Below the pieces are notes generated by a model. That model searched no databases and was not told the DNA's origin. It saw nothing but the letters and a program-made list of their open reading frames with translations. From Epinephelus fuscoguttatus (taxonomy: Eukaryota; Chordata; Actinopteri; Perciformes; Serranidae): 64,000 nucleotides of DNA. Location of the stretch: the NCBI RefSeq assembly GCF_011397635.1, contig NC_064760.1, forward strand, positions 26,324,856 to 26,388,855, read 5' to 3'. Shown here in pieces: positions 17,122 to 34,301 of the stretch (positions are counted from its first letter, which is position 1; every line of letters starts with the position of its first letter). The position numbers and the translations under genes are program-made.

Positions 17122-17766
17122 ATGTCCTTTTTAGCACTTATCATTTGTTCTGTTTGGTTTGTGCTGAAGTTGGCCTCTTTATAAACCATTTGTTCTTTGT
17201 TTATATAAATTGTATGACCTGAGTTTAGATGATAACATTTACTAAATTGGACCAAACACTCGCACAGTAACATGATCTGTTCAACCTGCTTTGATCAGCT
17301 TCTTCTCGTTGCTCCTCTGGAACTGCTTCCAAACACAAAATGCATTCCTGTCAAAGGACTCCATGACTTAAGGGCCTACACAGACAGATGGCTGTCTGAC
17401 AGGGAGTGAACAACGCAGATGACTAGAGAGCATTACGGTAGTTTTCTCAGGCAGTTTGCATATGCTAACAGATTATGCAGGAAAGCAATAGTAGTTTATG
17501 TGTGTTTTTGATGTTTAAATCCGTCTCTAAATGCCATTTGACTATACAGTCTGCAGTTTAATAGCTTTGTGTGAATGTAGTTCCTAACTTAAAGTGTAAA
17601 GAGAGGACTGCTTGTTTTCGGATAGAAAACCCACACAGGATAAGCTGTGATAGTAATAGATGGGTGGATGATAAGTCAAGTGAATTATCCTTTATTAAAC
17701 GGAACAAAACACACCAGTTATCAAACTGTCTCCACCATCCACTAGATCGACTTACAATCTCTCATG

Positions 17767-18304
17767 AAAGGAATACTTCACCCACAGAATTACCATTTAT
17801 GTATCAGTCAGTCCTGCTGTGTTACCTTGAATTTGTGAGGAAAACTGCATGCCTTCTTGGAAAATGGCTAACATATTGATATATGGATTGATTAGAGACC
17901 AGGTTTAACAACAGCAGAACTATATCAAAACATCCATTTACAAACTCACACACAACTCCTGCAGAGTAGTCCAATTGTCTCACGTATCCAGCTGAATGCT
18001 CAGTAGCCTACTTGCATTTTTGCTGAAGCCATTTAAAACTGAAGTGAAAGTAACACTTATCTATGCTCGCTTCAAAGCCAGACACCAGTACTGAAGTTTT
18101 TCGTGTGAATGTACGTGTTTGGGAAGTACTGAGCACACAACTGGATAAATTAAACTTAGATTTCACAGTCCCAGTCAATAAATACATCAATATGTTTGCT
18201 GTTTTCTGTGGAGGCATGCGAGACAAAAAGTTTTCTTCACAAATTCAAGGTAACAAGGCATGATTGATTTAAAAATGCTCATCTTGTGGGTAGAGTATTC
18301 CTTT
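17767..18304. mobile_element. TIR MITE, family A copy 1
   Basis: The left end AAAGGAATACTTCACCCACA is repeated in inverted form at the right end (GTGGGTAGAGTATTCCTTT). The second layer, ACCATTTATGTATCA, pairs with TGATTTAAAAATGCT. The interior shares TTTAACAACAGC, ACTCACACACAACTC and TTTGGGAAG with the copy at 38137-38792. It is non-coding and non-autonomous. Confidence 0.7.
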
Positions 18305-18949
18305 AACTAACACAGAAACTCATCTTAAATAAAAAGTAAACATTACAAATACAAATGACACAACTACACTATCACACATCATGAACCACTGACAGACATG
18401 GTAGTGAAAGGAAGTCATAGTCATTCAGTTTCTCCTGCCTTGCAGCAATAATGCCTTCTAACATAAATAAATGTTTTATAAAGGAAAGGGCTGTATATAA
18501 ACTTAACAATATAGTGAACTGTTGTTTTTTTTATAATGTATTTGAAGTAATTAATGTTTTGTCCAACCCATATTCAGTGTTTCCTCACAACCTCTACAGT
18601 AGTCAAAGAAAGTCAGGTTTATATGTGTCCATGTGCACATGTTTAAAGCTTGATGGCAGCTGTCTGTGCCTTTAGCCATCATTAATTCACACTGAGACAC
18701 CAAGATCCACATTTTTCACATACTGTCCGTGAATTTGAACTACCCTGAACCGGGCTACTGTCACATTTGAACACATTTTTGTCAGCCTCAGACTGACGAA
18801 CAGTGTGAGCAAGTCCATTTCTTACAGCAACAGCAACAACTCATCGTATTTTTTTTTTAAATCGCCGAGCAGCGAACAACTCTTTTTCATCAGACGCAGA
18901 AGAGTACTCCGAGTTCCTTCCTGTGTGTTAGGGGCGTGAACATCTTCTG

Positions 18950-19129
18950 TGAAAAGAAAGAGACGCGCGTATGATTGGTCCGTTCCCTGAGTGGCAGCAG
19001 CGCTCATCCAATCAGGTGGCGTCTCCGCAGAAATGGCGTTTTTTTCCCTGCCGGTTCTAGAAAACCAACCACGAGTTGTCGTCGTGTGGGAGAATCCATC
19101 TTGAAGAGAGCTCTCCGGTTGTGTGACCA
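18950..19129 (+). promoter_or_regulatory. HNRNPAB promoter and probable 5' UTR exon
   Basis: CG-containing sequence with two CCAAT elements (inverted ATTGG near 18975 and CCAATC near 19007). A heat-shock-element-like palindrome TTCTAGAA lies at 19055-19062. The stretch that ends at a GTAAGC donor (19130) is a likely 5' UTR exon. The next acceptor TTTAG at 19619 leads to the ATG-bearing exon. The start site is inferred. Confidence 0.5.
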
Positions 19130-19633
19130 GTAAGCAGGTTTTCCTACTTCTTTAGCCTTGGTTTTGTCTTTATATTGTCACGTAAGTACTTTAATTGCTC
19201 CAGTATTTCGTTGTTTTTTTCCCAGGTAGATGTAATTGGGATGTCCGGGACAATTAAAAGCCGTAGGCCTACAGTACGGCCAGCACGGCCTTTACATTAC
19301 GTAACTGCGAATTTGAGTTGTACAGTCCAGGCTTGGTTTATCAGTGTGATGCAGCTGGTTGGACTTTCTAATCTTTGCTCCACCAGAAGTGCACTTTGCA
19401 TGCCGAGTGGTCACTGCGTTGTGTAAATACGTGTTGCCATTTGCTGGCTCTCTGCAACAAATGCGGCTCCCTGTGAATGTATGGAAAGCGACCGTGCCGG
19501 CCAAAATGGTGGGAAATGCATGTATTTGGCACCATGTAAATGGCGAGGCATGTACGGCATGATGGATTGTATAACCACCGTGGTGTAGTGAAATGCCTTT
19601 TTTATTCTTTGGGTTTAGGTATAATAGTGCAAA

Positions 19634-21784
19634 ATGTCTGAGACAGAGCAGCAGTACATGGAAACATCGGAAAACGGCCACGAAGTCGACGATGATTTTA
19701 ACGGAGCCGACCACACCGAGGAGGGGAACGACGAGAGCGCTGTGAATGACTGCGGAGAGGGAGAGGGAGAGGGGGAAGGAGAGGGCGCAGGGCCCGACGC
19801 CGACGGGAATTCGCAAAACGGAGGCACAGAGGGCGGACAGATCGACGCCAGCAAAGGCGAGGAGGATGCCGGGTGAGTTTAAAATGCTATGGTGTTGACT
19901 ATTTGGTGGAAACGACATTTACAATAAGCACTCGTGGTTTGCCATGTTTCTTTGTTCAACCGGCCTTTGTTGGCGCCATATGCAGAGCGGAGGGGGGATG
20001 GGCGCCTGAGCATGGATCAGATCTAACACAAGAAACTATTGATATGACAAGTCTGACGAGGTCGCATCGTAGCGATTTTCGACTATTGAATTAATGCTAT
20101 AAAATAATATTCAGCTCCAGCAACTGTAGCCGCCCCCCCACCATGTCATGGTGTCAACAGATGTTCTGGAACAGTGTGTACATTTGCACCCCCCTCCTGC
20201 CCACCCCCACCGCCACAGCCATATATATATAAAGTTGGAGTAGCCCTGCAGCCTGTAATTCTAAACATGTCCCCTTCCATCTCTCTGTGCTCAGGAAAAT
20301 GTTTGTTGGTGGCCTCAGCTGGGAGACAAGCAAGAAGGATCTTAAAGATTACTTCACTAAATTTGGAGAGGTGACAGACTGCACCATCAAGATGGACCAG
20401 CAGACGGGCCGGTCAAGAGGCTTTGGGTTCATTCTCTTCAAAGATGCAGCCAGCGTAGAAAAGGTGAGTGTGTTGGCTGTTATAAGTCAGGGCTGGGCGA
20501 TATAGACCATGAGATTTTTGATAAATATGCACCAATAATTTGGATGAAATGACCAAGAATGTAAAGACAAATTGTAGAATTGTCATGACATCACGTTACT
20601 CTAATGTAGCCAGGAATAAACCATACTAAACGACATTACAATCCAAACTCTAGAGCAATATGTAGTCATCTCATATTATCGATATATTGACTCGGCCCTA
20701 GCCTAAATAATTCTAATGTGTTCCCCCTCCCTTTTTGTGTTGCTTTCCTAGGTTCTCGAACAGAAGGAGCACAGGCTAGATGGCCGAGTGATCGACCCCA
20801 AGAAGGCCATGGCCATGAAGAAGGACCCAGTCAAGAAAATCTTTGTGGGAGGCCTTAACCCCGACACCTCAAAGGAAGTCATCCAGGAGTACTTTGGGAC
20901 CTTTGGAGAGGTGCGTTATTCCGCAGATTTTAGTCATGTCATTAAGGGAGTGAGTGCTAAAGATAAGACTGCTTCAAAGTTTGTTTCTCTGCTCAGGTTG
21001 AGACCATTGAGCTCCCACAAGATCCAAAGACAGAAAAGAGGAGGGGATTCGTATTTATCACGTATAAAGAAGAGGCTCCCGTGAAGAAGGTCATGGAGAA
21101 GAAATACCACAACGTCGGTGGAAGCAAGGTAATTGCATACCACACATTTTGCAAACGTGAAATTCGAAGAGGTGGTCTCAGTTTTATTAATACTTTTCGT
21201 GCTCTTGTGTGGTGTTCCAGTGTGAAATTAAAATAGCCCAGCCCAAAGAGGTCTACCAGCAGCAGCAGTATGGCGCCCGTGGATACGGAGGACGCGGAAG
21301 GGGCCGTGGAGGTAAGCGCTCTTCTGCATGTGTACCAGCAAAATCTTTATTTTAAACTACACTCAGCGGTAGACTTTGAATTTATGCCGAGTAACTGCCT
21401 GGGTCCTGTGTGCTGGAGAGTTGTGACAAAGGCCTCACCTGTTCATTCTAGGCCAGGGCCAGAACTGGAATCAAGGTTACAACAACTACTGGAACCAGGG
21501 ATACAACCAGAACTATGGCTACGGACAGCAAGGCTACGGATATGGCGGCTACGGCAACTATGACTACTCTGCTGGTTATTACGGCTATGGGGGTGGCTAC
21601 GATTACAGTAAGCGATAAGTGCCCCCAGGGAAAGAAAGAATGAGAGAAACTTTATTTTCTTGGTCCTCCTTGTTGTACAGAAGAACTCAGTCCCTTTTTC
21701 TCTTGTCCTCCAGACCAGGGCAATACAAGCTATGGGAAAACTCCAAGACGTGGAGGCCACCAGAATAGCTACAAGCCATACTGA
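19634..21784 (+). CDS. hnrnpab: HNRNPAB, heterogeneous nuclear ribonucleoprotein A/B (7 coding exons)
   Basis: The coding exons are 19634-19872, 20295-20463, 20752-20910, 20997-21128, 21221-21311, 21452-21607 and 21714-21784, totalling 1017 nt and 338 aa. The acidic N-terminus ([20 protein letters not shown]) has an (EG)n run near residues 40-48. RRM1 has RNP2 MFVGGL and RNP1 [11 protein letters not shown]2 has IFVGGL and RGFVFITY. The tail is rich in Gly, Tyr, Asn and Gln ([20 protein letters not shown]), a low-complexity domain of the type that drives granule assembly. It ends SYKPY. HNRNPAB binds AU-rich and A2RE-type RNA and shuttles between nucleus and cytoplasm. In human the exon matching 21452-21607 is alternatively used. 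It is tail-to-tail with PHYKPL, as in human. Confidence 0.95.
20488..20700. mobile_element. Possible hAT-type MITE in HNRNPAB intron 2
   Basis: It begins CAGGGCTGGGCGATAT and ends CGGCCCTA, with ATATCGATA-type sub-terminal sequence. This is the usual look of a common fish hAT MITE. No 8-bp target duplication could be recognised, so the call is tentative. Confidence 0.4.
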
Positions 21785-22940
21785 TCACACGTAGTGCAGG
21801 TATGCATTTTTGCATCATCCGTGGTAGTATGAGAACATAGCTGTAACCATTGGTGCCTTTTTGACCCCAAAGATCTCCATCTACTCTAAATCCATTCAAG
21901 CATTGTGGTGGGGTTAGGGTAGGCTGTGTTGTGGGGTCTGTGATCATTAAAGATGGATTCATTCCACCTGTCAGCCATCTTAAGATGCATCTCTACTACT
22001 TGATCAATAAGGGTTGAGTTGGTGGTGGTTGAGAACAGGAATAAGGACCGTTTCACCTTTCACCAGGGTGCTAGGTGTACTAGTTAGCGGTCGTGCCCCC
22101 CTCCCAAAGTGTGTCTGTCCATTCACTGACCTGTCAAACTCATTCATGCACCTGTCTGTCTTTGTGTAACTGCATGCCATATTTGGTTTATTCTCAGTAA
22201 CGTTAAGCACCGTGTTTTTCTCTTAAGGTCTAAAGTAAATAAGAAAGAGATCCATGGTCTGACCACAACGAACATGGGCTCTGGCTTTTCCTTTGGAGTT
22301 GGCAGAAATTTGGACTCATGCTCCATTTGTACAGATCAAGTGAGGAACTGGGGAAGCAAATGTCACTTTTCCACTTTTTATTTTATATTGTTTTGTGTCC
22401 ATTTACATTTCCAGTGATGGAAGTGTTATTTTTACTGTACTTTTTGGTACCTTTTTGAATCTAATGTATTGTATGGTTGTATTTTTACATGTCTACTGGA
22501 TTTACAGATGAGCAGGAGCAAGAGCTTTTAAAGCTCACAAATAAAACAATTTTGCTTTTTTTTTTTTCTTTCTTTTTTGGTGTTTCTAGATCTTTAGTTA
22601 TTTTCTCCCGTGCTGAATGTTGGATGCGAGTTGCATGGCTTCAGATGTGGGGTGAGGCAAAAAAATAAGGGATTTAAACTAATCAAAGGGTTCATTGTAA
22701 GCGTGTCAAGTTAATGTTTGCAGATGGCCTAGTAGACGAAGACAACCAGCATCTTTATTTTCTTTTTTTTTTTTTCTTTTGGCTTTTAAGGAGATTCTTC
22801 CCCCATCATGTCTGCAATTTTAAGTGGCTTTACTAGTGTTATTCAACTGAACGCAAGCCTGTTAATGTAAGAGGGTACTCCCTCTCTCACTGGAAACTCA
22901 TTCCTCTAGTGTCTTGGGCAAATTGGTAGAAATAAACTTT
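21785..22940 (+). other. HNRNPAB 3' UTR with two poly(A) signals
   Basis: Non-coding sequence follows the stop codon. AATAAA signals occur near 22540 (CACAAATAAAACAATT) and near 22931 (GAAATAAACTTTTGG). Human HNRNPAB has further splicing in this region. A donor-like site after 21798 could split the UTR, but this is not proven. Confidence 0.5.
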
Positions 22941-23892
22941 TGGTTTATATTACACACGGATCCTTTTGTTATTATTTGTAAAGATAATGTTAAATGTTTT
23001 GTACTGTTAAATGGCTTGCTTGTTTTGTCTTGAGTAATGTTAACACCTCTACGGATGCCTCTTTAGGAAGGTGTGGGAGAGGGCTTCAATACCTGCAGGA
23101 TAACTTGCTGAGTGTTAATACCCACCCCACTAGATGTGAAACTGCGATACTTGAGCATTTTTTATGAATGTGACCAGGAGTTAAAGCTAGTGTTCTGGTA
23201 AGTGCTTATCTCAACCATACTGTGTATTAGGAACATGTTGCTGCTCAGTGTTTTAACGTGGGATAAAATATTTTAAATATTGCTACTTTGGGTAAAAGAA
23301 AGTAAGAGTCAAGATTTCTTTAAAAAATGCTTGGTGTTTAATTAGTGTCTTGATTGGAGAAAAAAAACAAGTCTTTGTAGATCATGAATGTCAAATTAGC
23401 ATCTTGTGTAATGGGTCGACTTGCAGATGGTAACGATAAAATGTGTAAACCTCCAGTTGGCTGGGTTTCACCAGTTAGGTGTCTGCATAGGAGATGCCTT
23501 AAAAATGGCACTGAACACCTGAGGGGAAGAAAAAAACTTACATTGATACACTTTAAAGTTGCATGGCTGTAGACAAATGAAAAGAGCAGTCATCCTCCTT
23601 TTCTGACTGACATAAAAAAATCCACTTCCACCATTTTGATATTTCCTAGATTAAACTTTGTACTAGTAAACAATTTATCATCAGACTAATCCATTTCTAA
23701 AGCAAAGTGAGTCCCCACAGTGGTCAGTGACGAGTGGAAGACAGCAACATGTTCTGCTAAGTGAAATGACTGAACTTGTTCGATCTACTGGAACCTCGAG
23801 TATAAGACATTCACATCTCTACCTCTGAACTTTATGAATGTGACCGTCTGACAATGATGCAATTAAAGGTTTTTCTACAGGTTTAACAAACC

Positions 23893-28506
<4,614 letters not shown>

Positions 28507-29480
28507 GTTGTCTTTGGGATCCCCGTAGATGTGACATGTGTCAAAGACTACTGAGGAAATGAACAAAGGGCGACGCGACGACACTAATCAAGACTTTCTC
28601 TGCATCTACTTCTGAAATTGTTTGGCTATGTCTGGTCTGTGGGCTTGACATCCACCACGCATGCGTACATGGTAAACTGTAGTTCACATAGTTTGAGCAG
28701 TTTGCAATGGATTCTTCTTCCATCGCAAATATATGTAGGCCATCTCAGTTAGATACGTATTATATAATTCTACATAAATCAGATAAGCTACGTTTATATG
28801 TCTAAAACACTGTTTGGTCAGTTATTATTTTACGCTGTCGCTTTATTTAGAAGGACCTAACTGTGGGGCGGGTAACGACGCAGAGACATTAAAATAAGGG
28901 CAAGAAATGTTGCTTAAAGTGTAGTTACAGTTGGAAACACATCAAGTAAAGTATTGTTGGAGAAACATGTGCAATATCAGCATATTGGGGCTTCCTCACA
29001 TTGCGTTTTTTTCATGGCAGTGTATTCAAAAACACCTCTGTAATGGTACGGTCCAAAGGCTATAAGTACTCCGCTTAACTGCTCTCTATCCGGTGCACTG
29101 TGTGCAGCTTCGGTTGCTAAGGAACCACGGAACGCAGGTAATACATCAGGACAGCTGTAGCATGCTAGCTTGCAATCAGACTGCGTAACCAAGCTAACGC
29201 TACAACTAATGTAGTAACACATTATCGGCCCAGCCGTTAAATTCATGAACGCCTCGGCTCATATTCCAGTCCAATGAATCGTGGCTACAGTCGGGTACAA
29301 TGACAAGCCATAAACCGGTAGCAGACAAACCGAATGTAAGCAAACTAACGCTAGTAACGTCAGTGAGGACGCTTGTTATCAGCTAACGTTAGCTAATAGC
29401 ACCCGGCTAATAACTTAGTTAGTGTTCCACGAGCTGCATCGTGTTGCTGAGCTAGCTTACTTTATACTTTGCTCACCAGC
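28507..29480. promoter_or_regulatory. PHYKPL / FAM53C divergent upstream region
   Basis: The region lies between the minus-strand PHYKPL start and the plus-strand FAM53C gene. It contains GGTTGCTAAGGAACC at about 29111-29125, an RFX/X-box-like imperfect palindrome. It also has a cluster of GCTAGC, GCTAAC and GTTAGC words at about 29160-29460, a composition often seen around fish promoters. A donor-like CGCAG/GTAATA at 29136-29137 could close a FAM53C 5' UTR exon. The transcription starts are inferred. Confidence 0.4.
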
Positions 29481-31406
29481 AAAAGTGAGTATCCGATTTA
29501 GCCAGTCCGTGTTGCCTAATGTTATTAAGTCCTACATTCTCAATGACAAATAGTTGTCCTGCAGCTAATGTTGGAGATAACGTTATAGGCTTTTAATTGG
29601 CTAAAACAAACGTTGTGTTTTGTAGATAAGGGCAAGCTGCGCAACACTACCTTTAACTTATGTGTTGGTTTGCACATTAGAGTCCAAAGAGTCCATAGGC
29701 CAAATCCACTTATTAGCCTTACTAATAATTCTAATACTGTTTTGTGATTGTAGTGTTGTCTCGTTTGTCGTTGTAAAAGTATGATATCATTCATTCGCAG
29801 TGATGTTAACATTCAAGTTTGTAGCCGAGATTGTAAAGTGACTGTAAAGTTTTAAATCAGCTGGTGGCTGACAGCACCACTCTGAGCAAATGGAGTCTGT
29901 GGGTGCAGAGCTTTTTTACTGTGGCTGCAGCTACAGGATGAGGTTCAGCCTGTGCCCCAGTGCCGGGGCGAGGTAGCATGTCTTCTGGCATGTGGGACTA
30001 GGCTAGCAATGTAGCACCATATTTGCCACAAGGAGGAAGGCCCTGGAGGCCACATCTGACTGCCAAAAGCAAATGTTGAAACAAGTCTCTTCAATGAGTC
30101 ATACTCTACACATCCTCAAATCTTTTAATTCAGACTAAGTCAGATAATTTGAAGTTGACACAGTTGTGACATTGTCTCATTATGATGTGTCATGTCTACT
30201 TTAGATGTCAGGAGTAAATGTGCTCTGGATTTTGGGTGCACAAATGTCCATGTTACATTTTAATGCAGTGGTTAGATATTGTGCATTGTCTTTCTGTTTT
30301 AGTTTCAGTTTGAGGTGTACATTCTGTGCTGTACAAGGGTTTGCTGGGATCGGCCATTGCAGGTTAATCTTTAAAGATGTTTGAGAGCAACCCTTAGATC
30401 TTAATGTCTAACTCCTTGCTATTTGCATGCAAAGGAAATATAGGAGGAATGTGTGTTAATGAAATTGACACACAGACTGTCTTGCGGCCCCCCTGCCCTC
30501 TGGGTACTTCACACCATTTTGGTTTTGCCTTGGTAATATAAATTCTTGGGATCTGGTCACTTTTCTTTTGTCCCCCTTGCAAAGATACTATGGCATGCTT
30601 CCAAACCCCTATCCCCATTCATTTTTTCCCCATACACTTCCCCCATCCTTTACCCTTTTTGGCCCCCCCCCCCCCCCCCCATTCACTTCACTACTTGTAG
30701 CTCCTGTCATTTGTTTTTGTTGGACCTGACTGACTTTGACTGCCATATTGCCCCAAAGGTTGCTTTGGAAATATTCTGCATCTTCTTTGAAACTGCACCA
30801 GTCCATGTTTGTAGTCCCAATAAGACATGGCTATGTTCACTGTGCATGATGGAATGTGAATTGTTTCTTTGTTCTGGGTCTCTTCACATCCATGTGTGCT
30901 CTCTCTGCCTTTGTGAACATGAACTTCTGCCTTTCACATGTGATTGTGGCAGCAAGTAGATCCCAGCCTGGGTCTTTCTTGAATAGTAATATGTGGTTAG
31001 TACTTAGAATACACATTTAGGCATTCTGTTCTTCCTTCTGTGGGCTTTTCTGCATTTTAGCATTTTGGAGGTAAAGTCTGCATTAGCAGATGTTACACCG
31101 CTAACCAAGGCCTGGTGCAGCCGTCTAGCAATGTACAAGCTGCTGTTCAATGAAGGGCTTTCTCTGCAATGTGTGTGACCATTTTCAGTTAATCACTGAC
31201 ATTGTTTTACAAGGATCCCTTCACATCTGTCCCTCTAGGTGGCATAAAAATGACGGTGGCACAGTGAGAAAGCTGGTCAGTCTGGCTGGTTGAGGTGTGG
31301 AGGGGACACCACAAACCACGCCAGGATTCTGACTAATACAATTTCCACTGCCCTCAGTAAATCTCCTCATCATCTCCATGTCTGTCCCCGGACTGTAGCT
31401 ACAAAT
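29481..31406 (+). other. Probable 5' intron and upstream region of FAM53C
   Basis: No recognisable coding exon was found here. A poly(C) run lies at 30663-30680. A plus-strand 137-codon frame spans that run and looks like composition, not protein. The region probably holds the first intron(s) of FAM53C if transcription starts near 29.1-29.4 kb. Confidence 0.35.
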
Positions 31407-34301
31407 ATGGTGACGCTTATCACAGAGCAGCTCCGTAAGCAAAGTTTGGAAGAGCCTTACTACAAGGCTTTCTCATTCAATATAAATGCGGTGAGTTGGA
31501 TACAAAACCTAATCTTGTCCTCTAAAAAATGTTCTTTTTTTTCACTTGATGCACTTGGTTTTATGGGTTCTTGATTTATTCTGTTTCTGTTTCAGTCTTT
31601 ACCTGCAGTGGGCTCCAGTCCCACTGTCTCGTGGAGTGCGTGTAGATCAACACAAGGTAAGTTCATTGGACTAAATGCAGTATTTGCAGCTGTTACGAGG
31701 GGAAATCTGTCTCATTTCTATCTTTTGACATTTTCAGAGACCAGTTCAGCTACACACCCATCATCCAAAGCCAACCTTCTGGATGATTCCTGTGGATTGG
31801 ACTTCCTGTGGCCTCCTTCCCACTCTGGAGAACCTCTCCAGAGACCAGAGGTTTCTTTTACAAACAAGGCTTTCCAAAGCTCACCTCCACCCCCACCGCC
31901 GAAACGCCACTGCCGGTCCCTCTCTGTTCCAGAGGACCTGTCTCAGTGTCGCTCCACCTGGCATCCCAGTGCATCCAAGGTTTGGACCCCAGTCAAACGT
32001 GGCTGCCAAAGTGGAGAGGCATCTAGTTCAAGCTCTGGAGCCAGCTCTCTGCCACTTTGTGGGCCCAGTTCTTCTTTTACCTCCTCCTCCCTAAATTCAT
32101 CTTCTAGCCCTACCTTCTTTAGCTTAGCACTGTCCTCTGACTCCCCACTACCATGGAGCTTCTCATGGGATCCCTGTGACAGACTGAAAGGAGCCTGTTC
32201 TGCCTCCTTCGCTACTCCTTCCTCCTGCTCCTCCTCACCGGCCCCCCTGGTTTCTCACTCAGTGCTGCAGCGCCGCTTCTCCCTCTCCCCTGTGCACATT
32301 CAGGATGCCTCTGTGGTGCTCCTGCCCCCCAAGCCCTCCCCTTCTTCTGCTCTGATATATGGCTGTTCTGGCATGGAACACCCAGCCCTGTCTCCGTCTC
32401 CCACTTCAGCCTGCAGCACACCATCCTCTTCTAGGCGCGACCTGCACCCAGCGCTGCCACGATGCCACTCACAGCCCTGCGACATGCGCAAGCCTCGCCT
32501 GAAGAGGCGCCATGACCCGGATGTTCTGCCCTGCCCCAGGCCAGGCCTTGACTTCAGTAAGATGACACAGGTGAGCAAGAAAATCCAATGGGCTGTTAAG
32601 GTAGGTAGTTTCTGTCAATCTCCTCATATGTACATATACTGATATCCACATATTTAATGGTATCAGTGAGTAATCTTCAGACCTGGGTTAATTGTGCCCA
32701 TGTTTTATTTTCTCTGGATATTGAGAGGCAATAGGGGTTTTGGGCTGGGGTTGGTGCAGGCAGTTTTACCCAGTTGGCAACAAAAGTGTCTCAAGCTGCA
32801 ATTTTCCTATCTCCACTCTGCTATGATGCACACTACTGAGCACAGTTCCAGCCAGAGTTTGACCCATTCATAATTAAACTCCTTTCACAGGTTGTTTCTG
32901 GTTGCAACTGCCTAATAATAAATTTGCCTGATATGAGAAGTTTGCAAGGTTTTCAAGGCAAAATACTTAAATGCAGACTGTCTGACAATTTGGGGACCTT
33001 TTTTAAAGTGCAGTTCTTAGCTGGTTTTCTTCCATGACCAAGATGAACCACCCAGTACACACTTAAGGGGAACACCACCTGAATTAAGAATTCCAATTTG
33101 TTGTTTTCATGGCCTAGGAAAGTTTAGTCAATACTTATGAGCATGAACTACTCTACCTCGAAGCCAGAAACCAGAGAAGTAAGTCTTTATACTTGAGCCT
33201 GATTTTGTGCAACCACAGAATATATATATTTTTATGCCCAGATGAGCTTCATTCTATTGTAATGTTCTTAATTATGAAACACCAAGTGTACCCATGTACT
33301 CATAACATTTCCTTGGGTGCTCGCAGCGTCACCTGTAACATCTTTCCCAGTTGATTGTCTATGGAGCAGCTCCAGACTTTATACTTTATACTACTATGAT
33401 GTCGCAAATTTGAGTTTTAGCACTCAAGTTTTTAGAATGGGAGAGTTGTTCATATTTACTTATGTTTTTTGGACTGTCTCAGACCATAGGAACAACATGT
33501 ATGAATCTGAAAATGAGTGAAGTTCCCCTTTTAAAGTTAGGTTGCCAGAAAGTTACAGTATGTTGGCTCACTGGCACTCCTGGTATTTGCCTACACATTT
33601 TAATCTATGTATGTCAGAGAGTTAGTCTGTTTCATATTTTTTGAGATTAACTGTCATTGATGTAAATTACATTATTTGAGAGTTTGTAGTTTCCAGCGTT
33701 AATGCTGCTTGTTTAGGCCCTTGCTTGTGCCGGTCAGATCACACATGCCAGCCGAGCCCATAAACTCTGCTATCAGTTAATCCGTATTTAACCAAAGAAA
33801 CAGGCACTGCCATCAATGCAGACTTCCTGGCACTACCAGTGACATCATCACTGCTCCACCTACATTTTATTACCTTTGGGTGTGGATCTTGGAGATTTAT
33901 GCAGGTGATAATTCAGCTTTGAGAATTAGACTGGGCCTCATTTTAGTGAAGTGTTTTTGCCACAGGTTAAATGCTAGGATTGTGTCATGATAATGATAAT
34001 CACCACGCTCCTCTCTCCTGTGTAGATTGGTAATCACGAGAGCCTAGTGTGTGCTACAGGTGGCTGCATCGTTCCAGCGTCTTCCCAGGCAGAGCAGCGC
34101 TCAGCCTTCTCCCCTGCCGAGTTCCTGGGACGAGCCAGCATCGGGCCACTGAGTGAAAGTGAAGAGGAGGAGGAGGAGGAGGAGGAGGAGGAGGAAGAGG
34201 AAGAGGATAAAAGAAAAAGGACTGCAATCGATGGAGGGCAAAAGATTGTTTTTGAAAGAGACTGTACAGAACTGGACTTGACCCTTATAGAAGAGAACTG
34301 A
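31407..34301 (+). CDS. fam53c: FAM53C, FAM53-family nuclear protein (4 coding exons)
   Basis: The coding exons are 31407-31490, 31596-31656, 31738-32570 and 34026-34301, totalling 1254 nt and 417 aa. The start MVTLITEQLRKQSLEEPYYK matches the family N-terminus MITLITEQLQKQ. Conserved islands are PPPPPPKRHCRSLSVPEDLS, W.P..SKVWTPVKRG, FFSLALSSDSP, LQRRFSLSP, RCHSQPCD, KRRHDPD and LDFSKMTQ. The C-terminus DCTELDLTLIEEN matches the human DLDLNLIEEN end. Serine-rich linkers and a long Glu run, coded by a GAG/GAA trinucleotide repeat at about 34163-34208, are longer than in human FAM53C. FAM53 proteins are poorly understood nuclear proteins with SKIP/FHL-type partners in the family. FAM53C lies next to KDM3B in human 5q31.2. 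Confidence 0.93.
33065..33536. mobile_element. TIR MITE in FAM53C intron 3
   Basis: The left end AAGGGGAACACCACCTGAAT and the right end GAGTGAAGTTCCCCTT form short inverted repeats (AAGGGGAAC). The internal sequence resembles a common percomorph MITE with similar ends. TTAA words touch both ends, which could be a TTAA target duplication, but the exact borders are ambiguous. Confidence 0.5.

Noticed and set aside
19292-19918. 208-codon minus-strand frame over the HNRNPAB first coding exon
   Set aside because: Antisense of the GAG/GGC-rich HNRNPAB N-terminal exon and its 5' intron. Serine/leucine composition only.
31608-32642. Single 344-codon open frame in FAM53C read as one exon
   Set aside because: It contains the intron 31657-31737 read through and continues past the donor at 32571. 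Splicing gives the conserved FAM53C sequence.
31783-32651. Alternative frames on both strands within FAM53C exon 3
   Set aside because: Shadows of a serine/proline-rich, GC-rich coding exon.
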